DNA of 28,414 nt, taken from a virus. Every line of letters begins with the position of its first letter. Positions within the stretch are counted from its first letter, which is position 1. Positions 6,611-11,548 of the stretch are shown one piece after another. A program made the translations under genes and the position numbers. The stretch is taken from positions 1 to 28,414 of IMG/VR virus record IMGVR_UViG_3300027906_000102; one strand, written 5' to 3'. The notes under the pieces were generated by a model. The model saw nothing but the letters and a program-made list of their open reading frames with translations, was not told where the DNA came from and did no database searches.

Positions 6611-6729
6611 AGAGCGAAGCTAGATCTCCTAGCTCCTTTCTTGTGCAGTTTGAGTGTGGGATCCTTTTGTGTAGCTCTACGTTTAGAAGCTTTAGTTAAC
6701 TTCTTTGTGGTTGAAGATTGTTTCTCCAT
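6580..6729 (-). CDS. 49-aa very basic protein
   Basis: From ATG 6729 the frame encodes MEKQSSTTKKLTKASKRRAT..., a Lys/Arg/Ser/Thr-rich protein ending SSFALWQKSQLENL. A longer frame up to 6798 has no support and would extend into the divergent promoter region. It is the first gene of the minus-strand run and faces the plus-strand gene at 6817 divergently. The composition suggests nucleic-acid binding; the family is unknown. Confidence 0.55.
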   Translation of the reverse strand: MEKQSSTTKKLTKASKRRATQKDPTLKLHKKGARRSSFALWQKSQLENL

Positions 6730-6816
6730 TGGATGTAGTAAATACACATGTTTGATCAATAGTTTAACGTCATATTTAGGACGAATAGAATAGAACAATA
6801 CTTATTGAAATAGATA

Positions 6817-7125
6817 ATGAATTTTCAATCAATATTGAATGTATTTAAAAAGAAACCAGTAGCACCACCAGTGGATGCAACAGGTCGTCCTCTCCTCCAG
6901 AGAGATCCTGGAAGAGCATATGTCGTTGGCGGTAAATTACCTAAACAACAAAAAACTACTGCTCCACCAAATACCAGAGAAGCTTTACAAGCTGCAATCA
7001 ATTGGAATCGCTTACAGCAGAGTAAAGGTAAGTTAGGTATGAGTGGTGGGCAGCAGCAAATAATGGAAGTTATCTCTCAAGATCCAGCTGCTATAAGACA
7101 GTTAGCTGATCAAGGAAGAGTATAA
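6817..7125 (+). CDS. Isolated plus-strand gene, 102-aa unknown protein
   Basis: This is the only plus-strand gene among about 12 kb of minus-strand genes. It encodes MNFQSILNVFKKKPVAPPVD..., a protein with a Pro-rich basic first third and a helical, Gln-rich remainder (NTREALQAAINWNRLQQSKG). The composition resembles the small proteins of the plus-strand virion module more than the neighbouring early genes. It starts 87 bases from the divergent minus gene and is followed immediately by a structured stretch (7126-7216). No Shine-Dalgarno is obvious. Function unknown. Confidence 0.7.
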   Translation: MNFQSILNVFKKKPVAPPVDATGRPLLQRDPGRAYVVGGKLPKQQKTTAPPNTREALQAAINWNRLQQSKGKLGMSGGQQQIMEVISQDPAAIRQLADQGRV

Positions 7126-7216
7126 AGCTGGGACTGTCTTGCACCACAGCGACTTACATAGATGTAATCATACAGACCTATGCTTCGTTTCATACATCTA
7201 ATGCCCAGCTACGCTG
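7126..7216. ncRNA. Compact inverted-repeat/pseudoknot structure between convergent genes
   Basis: Directly after the stop at 7125, several pairings nest and cross. AGCTGGG (7126-7132) pairs with CCCAGCT (7204-7210). CAGCG (7147-7151) pairs with CGCTG (7212-7216). AGATGTA (7160-7166) pairs with TACATCT (7193-7199). CTGT/ACAG (about 7134-7149) can form a small hairpin. The first two pairings cross, giving a pseudoknot. No T-run follows on either strand, so a simple intrinsic terminator is not indicated. It may be a structured 3' UTR, a processing site or a small RNA. Confidence 0.45.
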
Positions 7217-7226
7217 TTAACGTTAT

Positions 7227-7454
7227 TTAAGATTTGGTAGTAATAGTCTCCGTAGGGGTGCGGGGTATTAAGCGTAAAGATTTCTGAGCCATCTCTTCAG
7301 GAGTTCCTCTACCATCAAGTAGAACATCATAATAGGGTTGAAGGTTCTTCCTTTTAAAGCCCAAAATCTTTCCTCTACGATTACTGTATTTTGAGCTTGG
7401 ATGATTGACTTTAAAGACAGCATCACCAACTTTGAATTTAGGTTCTTTAGCCAT
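7227..7454 (-). CDS. KOW/SH3-like 75-aa protein
   Basis: The 75-residue protein begins MAKEPKFKVGDAVFKVNHPS and continues RRGKILGFKRKNLQPYYDVL. This VGDxV...GKILG...YYDVLLDG layout is common to small SH3-like barrels and KOW-type proteins. It ends with a polar Thr-rich tail. It is the last gene of the second minus-strand array and converges on the plus-strand gene at 6817. The partner is unknown. Confidence 0.65.
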   Translation of the reverse strand: MAKEPKFKVGDAVFKVNHPSSKYSNRRGKILGFKRKNLQPYYDVLLDGRGTPEEMAQKSLRLIPRTPTETITTKS

Positions 7455-7474
7455 AATAAATTGAGATTAGAGAA

Positions 7475-7723
7475 TTAATTTAATAGAAAGATTAGTCTTA
7501 TGACCATGAAGATAATGAGGATGTAATAAGTCCACATAATCCACATGCCAACTTTGTTATGGCGTGAGCCACGAACATAAGGATGAGCACCTGGAGGACA
7601 ATCATTCCATCCTTTCTGCATGTAGTCATCAGTAGTAATCTTCTTCTTATTTGGAATACCAAATTGAAGTCCTTCCTCTTTCTCCCAAGGTTTATCCTTG
7701 GATAGATCAAGCCAGTGCTTCAT
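7475..7723 (-). CDS. 82-aa protein with a C-terminal membrane anchor
   Basis: The N-terminal 55 residues are polar and charged (MKHWLDLSKDKPWEKEEGLQ). They contain DDYMQKGWNDCPPGAHPYVR. The C-terminal stretch from about residue 59 (GMWIMWTYYILIIFMVIRLI) is a clear transmembrane helix. The protein is probably a tail-anchored membrane protein with its head in the cytoplasm. The start overlaps the stop of the upstream gene at 7720-7723 as ATGA. Confidence 0.7.
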   Translation of the reverse strand: MKHWLDLSKDKPWEKEEGLQFGIPNKKKITTDDYMQKGWNDCPPGAHPYVRGSRHNKVGMWIMWTYYILIIFMVIRLIFLLN

Positions 7724-7890
7724 GAAGATTCCTCTTGTTGTTTGACGAACTTGTCATACTGCTGATCTTCTTTCATGGATTCCCATTTAGCTTGATCAGC
7801 TTCTTCTTGTCGTCTACGAAGAATAGCTTTAAGAGATTCAGGAACATTTGGATCCCTTTCAATCAGTTCTATAAGATTTAAGTGTTGCAT
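7720..7890 (-). CDS. 56-aa helical charged protein
   Basis: The start at ATG 7890 gives MQHLNLIELIERDPNVPESL... A longer frame reaching 7980 runs back through the intercistronic hairpin element and the end of the upstream gene, so I reject it. The protein is helical and charged (KAILRRRQEEADQAKWESMK). No family is recognised. Confidence 0.6.
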   Translation of the reverse strand: MQHLNLIELIERDPNVPESLKAILRRRQEEADQAKWESMKEDQQYDKFVKQQEESS

Positions 7891-7910
7891 TAATAAATTG
7901 CAATTGAATA

Positions 7911-7970
7911 GAGGGAGTGAATCCCTCAGTCCCAGAACCTTTCGGAATCTGGGAGGGAGAGAATCAATTA
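7911..7970 (-). ncRNA. Intercistronic two-hairpin element (GAAA hairpin plus T-arm-like hairpin)
   Basis: On the minus strand, just after the stop at 7968-7970, the sequence reads GATTCTCTCC. Next comes a stem CCCAGA/TCTGGG capped by a GAAA-type loop (7931-7953). Then CTGAGGG-ATTCA-C-TCCCTC folds as a T-arm-like hairpin (7911-7927). The same three-part order occurs at 8832-8887 and 9861-9911. There is no T-run, so it is not a standard terminator. An mRNA processing or stabilising role is inferred. Confidence 0.5.
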
Positions 7971-8300
7971 ACGTGTACATATATCATCACTAAGGTAAAG
8001 TTTACAATCTTCAGTGATAATAAATGCATGTGTCCTTTGATTTTCTAGACGTTGTAATTGTTTAAGAAGAATCTTTAAAGATTTCTTAGCAGCATCTAGA
8101 TTGTCAAAACTAATACATCCACTACTAACGTGATGAGATTTAATAGTGCTTGCCTGTTCTATGTAAATAGCATTTTTAGCTACATAAGAATCTGGATGGC
8201 AATGATGAAATCCTTCTGTAACTCGGAAAGTTTGAGTTTTAGGAATACGTTGAAGAATGTCTGATTCTGTATCAGGTCGAGCCTTTGGAGGGAAAACCAT
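7968..8300 (-). CDS. Hypothetical 110-aa protein
   Basis: The 110-residue protein begins MVFPPKARPDTESDILQRIP. The central part has several His and Cys residues (GFHHCHPDSYVAKNAI, KSHHVSSGCISF) that could bind metal. The second half is a basic helix (AAKKSLKILLKQLQRLENQR) followed by a short strand region. No recognised family. It is flanked on both sides by intercistronic hairpin elements. Confidence 0.65.
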   Translation of the reverse strand: MVFPPKARPDTESDILQRIPKTQTFRVTEGFHHCHPDSYVAKNAIYIEQASTIKSHHVSSGCISFDNLDAAKKSLKILLKQLQRLENQRTHAFIITEDCKLYLSDDICTR

Positions 8301-8339
8301 AAGTTGAATTAGAGATTGAATAATGACCTGTCTCTTCAG

Positions 8340-8386
8340 GGTAGGTGGGTCAGTTCCTACCGACTCCCCGAAGGGAGTTTCGACTA
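8340..8386 (-). ncRNA. Intercistronic two-hairpin element (UUCG hairpin plus ACTGA-loop hairpin)
   Basis: After the TAG stop at 8384-8386, the minus strand has ACTCCC-TTCG-GGGAGT (8363-8378), a 6-bp stem closed by a UUCG tetraloop. It is followed by GGTAGG-AACTGACCCA-CCTACC (8340-8361). No T-run follows. It occupies the same place between stop and next gene as the elements at 7911, 8832, 9558 and 9861. Confidence 0.5.
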
Positions 8387-8785
8387 TTTAGTCATAGTCT
8401 TAACCTCTTTAGAAGTTTCCACTTCTTTAGCAGGTTGTTGTAGCTTTTCTGCTGCTCTCTTTTCTACACTGATTTTACCTAGTGCAGTACAGAAGCAGTT
8501 ATCAACTACTAGTTCATATCTACTCCTGAATTCACCTCCTTCTGTTTTCCATGTCTTATAGACAACATGGTATGTCAAGGTAACTAAATCACCTTGGTTT
8601 CTCCATTGTTGAAGGTTTTTACCATACCCGTTATAACAAGTAAGAGGTATAGCAGAAGATCCTTCAGGAGCATCAGCAGGTATAACACGAAATTCAGTTA
8701 CTGAAATACGTGAATTTTCAGGGTATCTAGTCGTTACATCGCTAACGATACGACCAGTTAATGAACCGTTGTTACAAGCAGACAT
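8384..8785 (-). CDS. ssb: Single-stranded DNA-binding protein (OB-fold SSB-like)
   Basis: The 133-residue protein begins MSACNNGSLTGRIVSDVTTR. It follows the SSB order: N-x-x-x-L-x-G-R-I strand, a variable loop, V-T-E-F-R-V strand, then PLTCYNGYGKNLQQWRNQGD. That last stretch matches the usual ...W.k.AE...l.KG segment. Next come VTLTYHVVYKTWKTEGGEFR (the G.l....W...G..R region) and YELVVDNCF. The C-terminal 30 residues are charged and lack the acidic DDDIPF tip of bacterial SSBs. It would coat ssDNA during phage replication. The start has a good Shine-Dalgarno (AGGAGA). Confidence 0.7.
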   Translation of the reverse strand: MSACNNGSLTGRIVSDVTTRYPENSRISVTEFRVIPADAPEGSSAIPLTCYNGYGKNLQQWRNQGDLVTLTYHVVYKTWKTEGGEFRSRYELVVDNCFCTALGKISVEKRAAEKLQQPAKEVETSKEVKTMTK

Positions 8786-8831
8786 TGAAGTCTCCTGTTG
8801 TGCTGGAGCCTATCCCAGTCGATTAGGCAGA

Positions 8832-8887
8832 GAGGATGAACCCCTCAGGGAGCCAACCCTTTCGGGAATGACTCCAGGAGAGAATCA
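8832..8887 (-). ncRNA. Intercistronic two-hairpin element
   Basis: On the minus strand after the TGA stop (8885-8887) comes GATTCTCTCC. A stem GGAG/CTCC follows, with an inner CCC-GAAA-GGG hairpin (8849-8875). Then CTGAGG-GGTTCAT-CCTC forms a T-arm-like hairpin (8832-8846). A small GCCTA/TAGGC inverted repeat and a good Shine-Dalgarno lead into the SSB gene. The layout matches the elements at 7911-7970 and 9861-9911. Confidence 0.5.
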
Positions 8888-9535
8888 GCTAATTTCCACG
8901 TTCTTAACCCTCCTTACGAAGGAGTCAATAAATTCCAGTACAGTCTTTGTCAAAGCTGATAAAGCAGGACAATACTTATCCTGGAAGTCGGAAACTAGTT
9001 CGTTCCAGTGCTCCATATGATCCTGCCAACGAAGGAGGATATCGCTCTGGTAGCTAAGAGTCTCATAACCTAGAAGAGGAATTTTACGGACAGATTTAGA
9101 ACGATGCTCCCATTCGGCAGCAACTTCTTTAACCAGTTGAATCTCTTCTTGTTTCAGAGCTAGTAAAGATCCAGCTTCCTTGTTATCAGCTAAAAGCTTG
9201 TCACAACGAGAGCGAACTTCGACTAACTCTTTCTCAAGAGCATCAATGGTATGTTTCTGTCCTATCTTTACCTCTTCAAGACACTTAATCTGAGTGGCAT
9301 GTGTTCCCTTTAAAGAATCAAGTTGATTCATTTGATTGGTATTGAAAGTACGTAACTTATCAATATCAGTCTTAAGAGAAGCACATTCCTCTTGACTACC
9401 ATCGTAATCATGTTCTGATTGAGTAAGAAGAGCATAAAAGAGTTGCTTATCACCATTGAGATACTCTTTGGATGTAAAATCAACGTTGAACTTGTCAACA
9501 ATTAATTGTTTCAACTCTTTGTTAGCTTTGTTCAT
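8885..9535 (-). CDS. Coiled-coil protein, 216 aa
   Basis: Residues about 45-155 form a long coiled coil (for example CASLKTDIDKLRTFNTNQMN and LVEVRSRCDKLLADNKEAGS), with Leu/Ile spacing at a/d positions. The first 40 residues (MNKANKELKQLIVDKFNVDF) may be a small head domain. The last 60 residues include ETLSYQSDILLRWQDHMEHW. No enzymatic motif is seen. It lies between the SSB-like gene and unknown genes, so a replication or scaffold role is possible. A tandem TAGAACAAG(T/C)AGG repeat (9534-9563) precedes the start, and no Shine-Dalgarno is visible. Confidence 0.7.
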   Translation of the reverse strand: MNKANKELKQLIVDKFNVDFTSKEYLNGDKQLFYALLTQSEHDYDGSQEECASLKTDIDKLRTFNTNQMNQLDSLKGTHATQIKCLEEVKIGQKHTIDALEKELVEVRSRCDKLLADNKEAGSLLALKQEEIQLVKEVAAEWEHRSKSVRKIPLLGYETLSYQSDILLRWQDHMEHWNELVSDFQDKYCPALSALTKTVLEFIDSFVRRVKNVEIS

Positions 9536-9557
9536 AGAACAAGTAGGTATAGAACAA

Positions 9558-9609
9558 GCAGGGAGTGAACCCTGCAGGGAACCTGCGAACAGGCTCCGTG
9601 AAAGGATCA
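9558..9609 (-). ncRNA. Intercistronic two-hairpin element with UUCG loop and TTCACT T-arm-like loop
   Basis: After the TGA stop at 9607-9609, the minus strand shows GGAGCCTG-TTCG-CAGGTTCC (9578-9597), an 8-bp stem with a UUCG tetraloop. Next is GCAGGG-TTCACT-CCCTGC (9558-9575), a 6-bp stem whose loop resembles a T-loop lacking one base. Both stems are strong, and no T-run follows. Confidence 0.55.
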
Positions 9610-9837
9610 GACACTCATGGAATTAGCCTCATAAATTCTATGCATTTCAGACCAAGCATCTTTAACAGATGTACCTGGATCAAATAAGCATTCATTTACA
9701 GTCTTCCAAAAGATCTCACCTTTAAGACCAATCATTTCTGTTTGGTACTCGACCATATGTACTCGTTTACCAGGGTGATAAACAAGACGATCAAAGGCAG
9801 CATCTTTACAAGGGTAATAATTAGGTTGAAAAGCCAT
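9607..9837 (-). CDS. Hypothetical 76-aa protein
   Basis: The start at ATG 9837 gives MAFQPNYYPCKDAAFDRLVY... A longer frame to 9912 runs through the upstream intercistronic hairpins and is rejected. The 76-residue protein contains VHMVEYQTEMIGLKGEIFWK and ends TSVKDAWSEMHRIYEANSMSV. No family is recognised. It is bounded by hairpin elements on both sides. Confidence 0.65.
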   Translation of the reverse strand: MAFQPNYYPCKDAAFDRLVYHPGKRVHMVEYQTEMIGLKGEIFWKTVNECLFDPGTSVKDAWSEMHRIYEANSMSV

Positions 9838-9860
9838 AATTAATAAGGGGCTAAAGGACA

Positions 9861-9911
9861 AGGGGGATGAACCCCTCAGTCTGCCTCCGAAGAAGCAGAG
9901 GGAGAGAATCA
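9861..9911 (-). ncRNA. Intercistronic two-hairpin element with UUCG loop
   Basis: After the TGA stop (9909-9911), the minus strand has GATTCTCTCC, then TCTGCTTC-TTCG-GAGGCAGA (9880-9899), an 8-bp UUCG hairpin. CTGA then leads into GGGG-TTCAT-CCCC (9863-9875). The order and flanking words (GATTCTCTCC, CTGAGGGG) repeat those at 7911-7970 and 8832-8887, although the stem sequences differ. Confidence 0.55.
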
Positions 9912-10148
9912 AGTTTCATGCCATACATATCCTTTGGATAGTACGTATGAATAAGCTTTCACCAGGTCTGGATCATGCTTAATATCATTTTGAAAATTGG
10001 TATGTTCATCCTTCGATTGCTCTAAGATATACTCAAGACGATCAAAGGATTCATAATCAATATCAAGATCTCTACAAGCGACTACTGAATCATATTGTTT
10101 ATAAAACAGCTCAACTTGTGTAACTTTATAGTCATTTTCCATATGCAT
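9909..10148 (-). CDS. Hypothetical 79-aa acidic protein
   Basis: The preferred start is ATG 10148 (MHMENDYKVTQVELFYKQYD); ATG 10142 is two codons later. A GTG at 10187 would extend it without ribosome-site support. The protein is acidic and helical (DYESFDRLEYILEQSKDEHT), ending YVLSKGYVWHET. A short ATATTC/GAATAT hairpin lies just upstream. No family is recognised. Confidence 0.6.
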   Translation of the reverse strand: MHMENDYKVTQVELFYKQYDSVVACRDLDIDYESFDRLEYILEQSKDEHTNFQNDIKHDPDLVKAYSYVLSKGYVWHET

Positions 10149-10203
10149 TAATATTCTTGAGGAATATGTAAAGCAGGACGATGACACAGATAAGAACTAT
10201 GAA

Positions 10204-10224
10204 GGAGGTCATTGGATAACCTCC
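10204..10224 (-). other. Hairpin overlapping a stop codon
   Basis: GGAGGT/ACCTCC, a perfect 6-bp stem with a 9-base loop, spans the end of the gene stopping at 10209-10211. The TGA stop lies in its loop and 3' side. The stem contains GGAGG and CCTCC, the Shine-Dalgarno and anti-Shine-Dalgarno words, so it could influence ribosomes at this junction. No T-run follows. Confidence 0.4.
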
Positions 10225-10403
10225 TCATGCCATGATTTGATAGCAGTCGTTGGACGAATAGCATCAGATACCTTGAAACGTAGTGAGTTCCATTTACCTG
10301 ATACATTCTGAACAACATTGTTATTATCAATAGCGTTATCAAGCTTCTCAACAGCCTGGGAAGACTTATTGAGAACAGTGCTAACAGCTTTAATAAAAGA
10401 CAT
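10209..10403 (-). CDS. Hypothetical 64-aa protein
   Basis: The 64-residue protein begins MSFIKAVSTVLNKSSQAVEK, an amphipathic helix rich in Ser, Val and Ala. It continues LDNAIDNNNVVQNVSGKWNS. It ends KSWHEEVIQ. No Shine-Dalgarno is seen; a strong hairpin (10415-10433) sits just before the start. It is the first gene after the long non-coding RNA-like stretch 10404-10785, which may act as its leader. No family is recognised. Confidence 0.65.
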   Translation of the reverse strand: MSFIKAVSTVLNKSSQAVEKLDNAIDNNNVVQNVSGKWNSLRFKVSDAIRPTTAIKSWHEEVIQ

Positions 10404-10414
10404 AGTGATAAAAG

Positions 10415-10547
10415 ACCACTCTCAATGAGTGGTAATAATAGGGAGCAATTTAACGATCTTTCATGCTCCTGTCGGCAGTGAGTATCACTCCTGCTATATA
10501 GCCCTATGGTGATTAATTCCATAGAGGGGTAGCTTCAGTTACTACCC
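10415..10547 (-). ncRNA. Run of hairpins in the non-coding leader region
   Basis: Four perfect inverted repeats follow one another without any credible gene: ACCACTC/GAGTGGT (10415-10433), GGAGCA/TGCTCC (10442-10469), CTATGG/CCATAG (10504-10524) and GGGTAG/CTACCC (10527-10547). The last has a loop reading TAACTGAA on the minus strand. A 124-codon frame over this stretch has unlikely composition. The hairpins directly follow the tmRNA-like element (10551-10662) in the direction of transcription. Together they probably form a long structured RNA or 5' leader for the gene at 10403. Confidence 0.5.
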
Positions 10548-10550
10548 AAT

Positions 10551-10662
10551 ACCGAGGGTGAGGAATTGAACCTCTCCAACACATTCTTTGGTCGATAGCT
10601 ACTAGTTCAGCTCTCTGCAGTGCAGGTAGACCCAATAAATGGAATGTGTTCCATCATCTCGG
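10551..10662 (-). ncRNA. tmRNA/tRNA-like structure: acceptor stem, T-arm and one long internal stem
   Basis: On the minus strand, GCCGAG (5') pairs with CTCGGT (3') as an acceptor-like stem. Just inside the 3' strand is GAGG-TTCAATT-CCTC, a T-arm whose loop fits TTCRANY exactly. In place of D and anticodon arms, AACACATTC (10642-10650 on the plus strand) pairs with GAATGTGTT (10578-10586) in a 9-bp stem. That stem encloses the 44-nt core described separately. The length is 112 bases, too long for a tRNA, and there is no encoded CCA. The layout recalls the tRNA-like domain of tmRNA. No gene overlaps it. Confidence 0.6.
10589..10640 (-). repeat. Copy 1 of a 44-nt duplicated RNA core
   Basis: On the minus strand the core starts TTGGGTCTACCTGCACTGCA and ends in CGACCA. 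It matches copy 2 (10695-10745) with only three differences over 44 bases. Inside, GGTC/GACC can close the core. It is enclosed by the 9-bp stem AACACATTC/GAATGTGTT. The high identity contrasts with unrelated flanks. Confidence 0.7.
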
Positions 10663-10694
10663 CTCGATTTAACGTCTCGATAGACGATGATTTG

Positions 10695-10745
10695 TGGTCG
10701 GTAGCCTCTAGTTCAGCTCTCTGCAGTGCAGGTAGACCCAATTAA
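10695..10745 (-). repeat. Copy 2 of the 44-nt duplicated RNA core
   Basis: This is nearly identical to copy 1 and in the same direction. It is enclosed by a different stem, TGATTTG/CAAATCA (10747-10753 with 10688-10694), with no sequence similarity to the stem around copy 1. A small CGTCT-ATCG-AGACG hairpin lies between the two copies. Unlike copy 1, it is not itself placed inside an acceptor/T-arm fold, but the minihelix at 10786-10824 lies directly 5' of it. Confidence 0.7.
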
Positions 10746-10785
10746 TCAAATCAATTGCTACGTTTAACCTCCAGCTTGAGGTAAT

Positions 10786-10824
10786 ACTGAGGGAGGGAGT
10801 CGAACCCTCCTACACCATCTCAGT
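10786..10824 (-). ncRNA. tRNA-like minihelix (acceptor plus T-arm) overlapping a stop codon
   Basis: On the minus strand, ACTGAG pairs with CTCAGT. Between them are an 11-base linker and GAGGG-TTCGACT-CCCTC, a perfect 5-bp T-stem with an exact tRNA T-loop. It looks like a tRNA with D and anticodon arms deleted. The TGA in the 5' strand of the acceptor stem (10820-10822) is the stop codon of the gene ending at 10820. An ACCTC/GAGGT hairpin (10767-10782) follows. Confidence 0.65.
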
Positions 10825-11002
10825 TGCTTGGATATCCATATGAATTACAGAAATCCATATGAGCATCATGCATTTCAACAGGCCAATCATGTGTACGGCA
10901 TTGAGTTGCAGTAACGGTATCCAGGTGAGCTACAACAATTTGAGCAGCACCTGCGAACAAACCAGCTGCAACAGCGAACACAAAGAAGCGTTGGTAGGTC
11001 AT
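10820..11002 (-). CDS. 60-aa protein with N-terminal membrane or signal segment
   Basis: The start at ATG 11002 gives MTYQRFFVFAVAAGLFAGAA. A longer frame to 11098 would translate the upstream minihelix and is rejected. Residues 5-27 form one hydrophobic segment, which may be a signal anchor. The C-terminal part (CRTHDWPVEMHDAHMDFCNS) has two Cys and several His. This His/Cys pattern resembles small proteins of marine cyanobacteria and their phages, from memory only. The reading frame ends AAC TGA inside the minihelix. Confidence 0.7.
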   Translation of the reverse strand: MTYQRFFVFAVAAGLFAGAAQIVVAHLDTVTATQCRTHDWPVEMHDAHMDFCNSYGYPSN

Positions 11003-11015
11003 GAGTTGAAGTAAG

Positions 11016-11032
11016 CCACCTTCAGTAGGTGG
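11016..11032 (-). other. ACTGA-loop hairpin downstream of a minihelix
   Basis: CCACCT-ACTGA-AGGTGG on the minus strand is a 6-bp stem with a five-base loop. It lies between the tRNA-like minihelix (11037-11086) and the start of the gene at 11002. Hairpins with an ACTGA-containing loop also lie at 10527-10547 and 8340-8361, each directly 3' of a T-arm or tetraloop element. Confidence 0.45.
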
Positions 11033-11036
11033 TAAG

Positions 11037-11086
11037 ACCGAGTGAGGGAGTTGAACCCTCCTAGTCTTTCGACTAGCCCTCTCGGT
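11037..11086 (-). ncRNA. tRNA-like minihelix with GAAA hairpin replacing the D/anticodon arms
   Basis: On the minus strand, ACCGAG pairs with CTCGGT. Inside are CTAGTC-GAAA-GACTAG, a 6-bp stem with a GNRA tetraloop, and GAGGG-TTCAACT-CCCTC, a perfect T-arm whose loop fits TTCRANY. The TAA stop of the preceding gene (11089-11091) lies two bases before the 5' strand. All three stems are perfect, which makes chance unlikely. Confidence 0.7.
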
Positions 11087-11088
11087 TG

Positions 11089-11502
11089 TTACAACCAATA
11101 GAAACCTCCTGATAACTCAGCAACCTGCTTAGGTTGTAAGTGACCAGAGAAGTACTGACCATTGGTTGAACTTACTAACATATGTTGTGCTGTTACTCCA
11201 GGATCAATTCCTCCGACACATTCATCTCCTTTTGTAAGAGAAAGATCAAATTTGCCCCATCCAGAGAGGAGGAAATCTGACATCTTACGGAGATTAGGAT
11301 CGGACTCTTTGATCTGATGGAATAAATAGCCAACAGAATCTTCATTACAGTTATCATCTACAGCTATAAAACTTTGTTGATCAGTTACGGCATCTTCAGC
11401 AGCTTGTAGCTTTTGAACACGTTCGTAAGTTCCTTCAGGAACATTGATCAACTGTTCTAACACAGCAGAATCTTTGCAATGAGGATGGAGACGTATGCCC
11501 AT
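11089..11502 (-). CDS. Hypothetical 137-aa protein
   Basis: The start at ATG 11502 gives MGIRLHPHCKDSAVLEQLIN. The longer frame to 11685 reads through the minihelix at 11549-11589 and the small upstream gene, so it is rejected. The protein is mixed alpha/beta, with DDNCNEDSVGYLFHQIKESD and GDECVGGIDPGVTAQHMLVS. It ends GGFYWL. Cysteines and His are scattered rather than in a clear metal site. No family is recognised. Confidence 0.65.
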   Translation of the reverse strand: MGIRLHPHCKDSAVLEQLINVPEGTYERVQKLQAAEDAVTDQQSFIAVDDNCNEDSVGYLFHQIKESDPNLRKMSDFLLSGWGKFDLSLTKGDECVGGIDPGVTAQHMLVSSTNGQYFSGHLQPKQVAELSGGFYWL

Positions 11503-11548
11503 GTTATTAAGTTGTGGTTGTGCAGTACCTATCTCTGCGGGAGGTAAT

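Noticed and set aside
8316-9020. Plus-strand frames 8316-8561 and 8769-9020
   Set aside because: They run antisense through the intercistronic hairpins and the SSB-like and coiled-coil genes.
10148-10522. 124-codon minus-strand frame
   Set aside because: It covers the hairpin-rich non-coding stretch and overlaps the better 64-aa gene. Its Leu-rich composition looks accidental.
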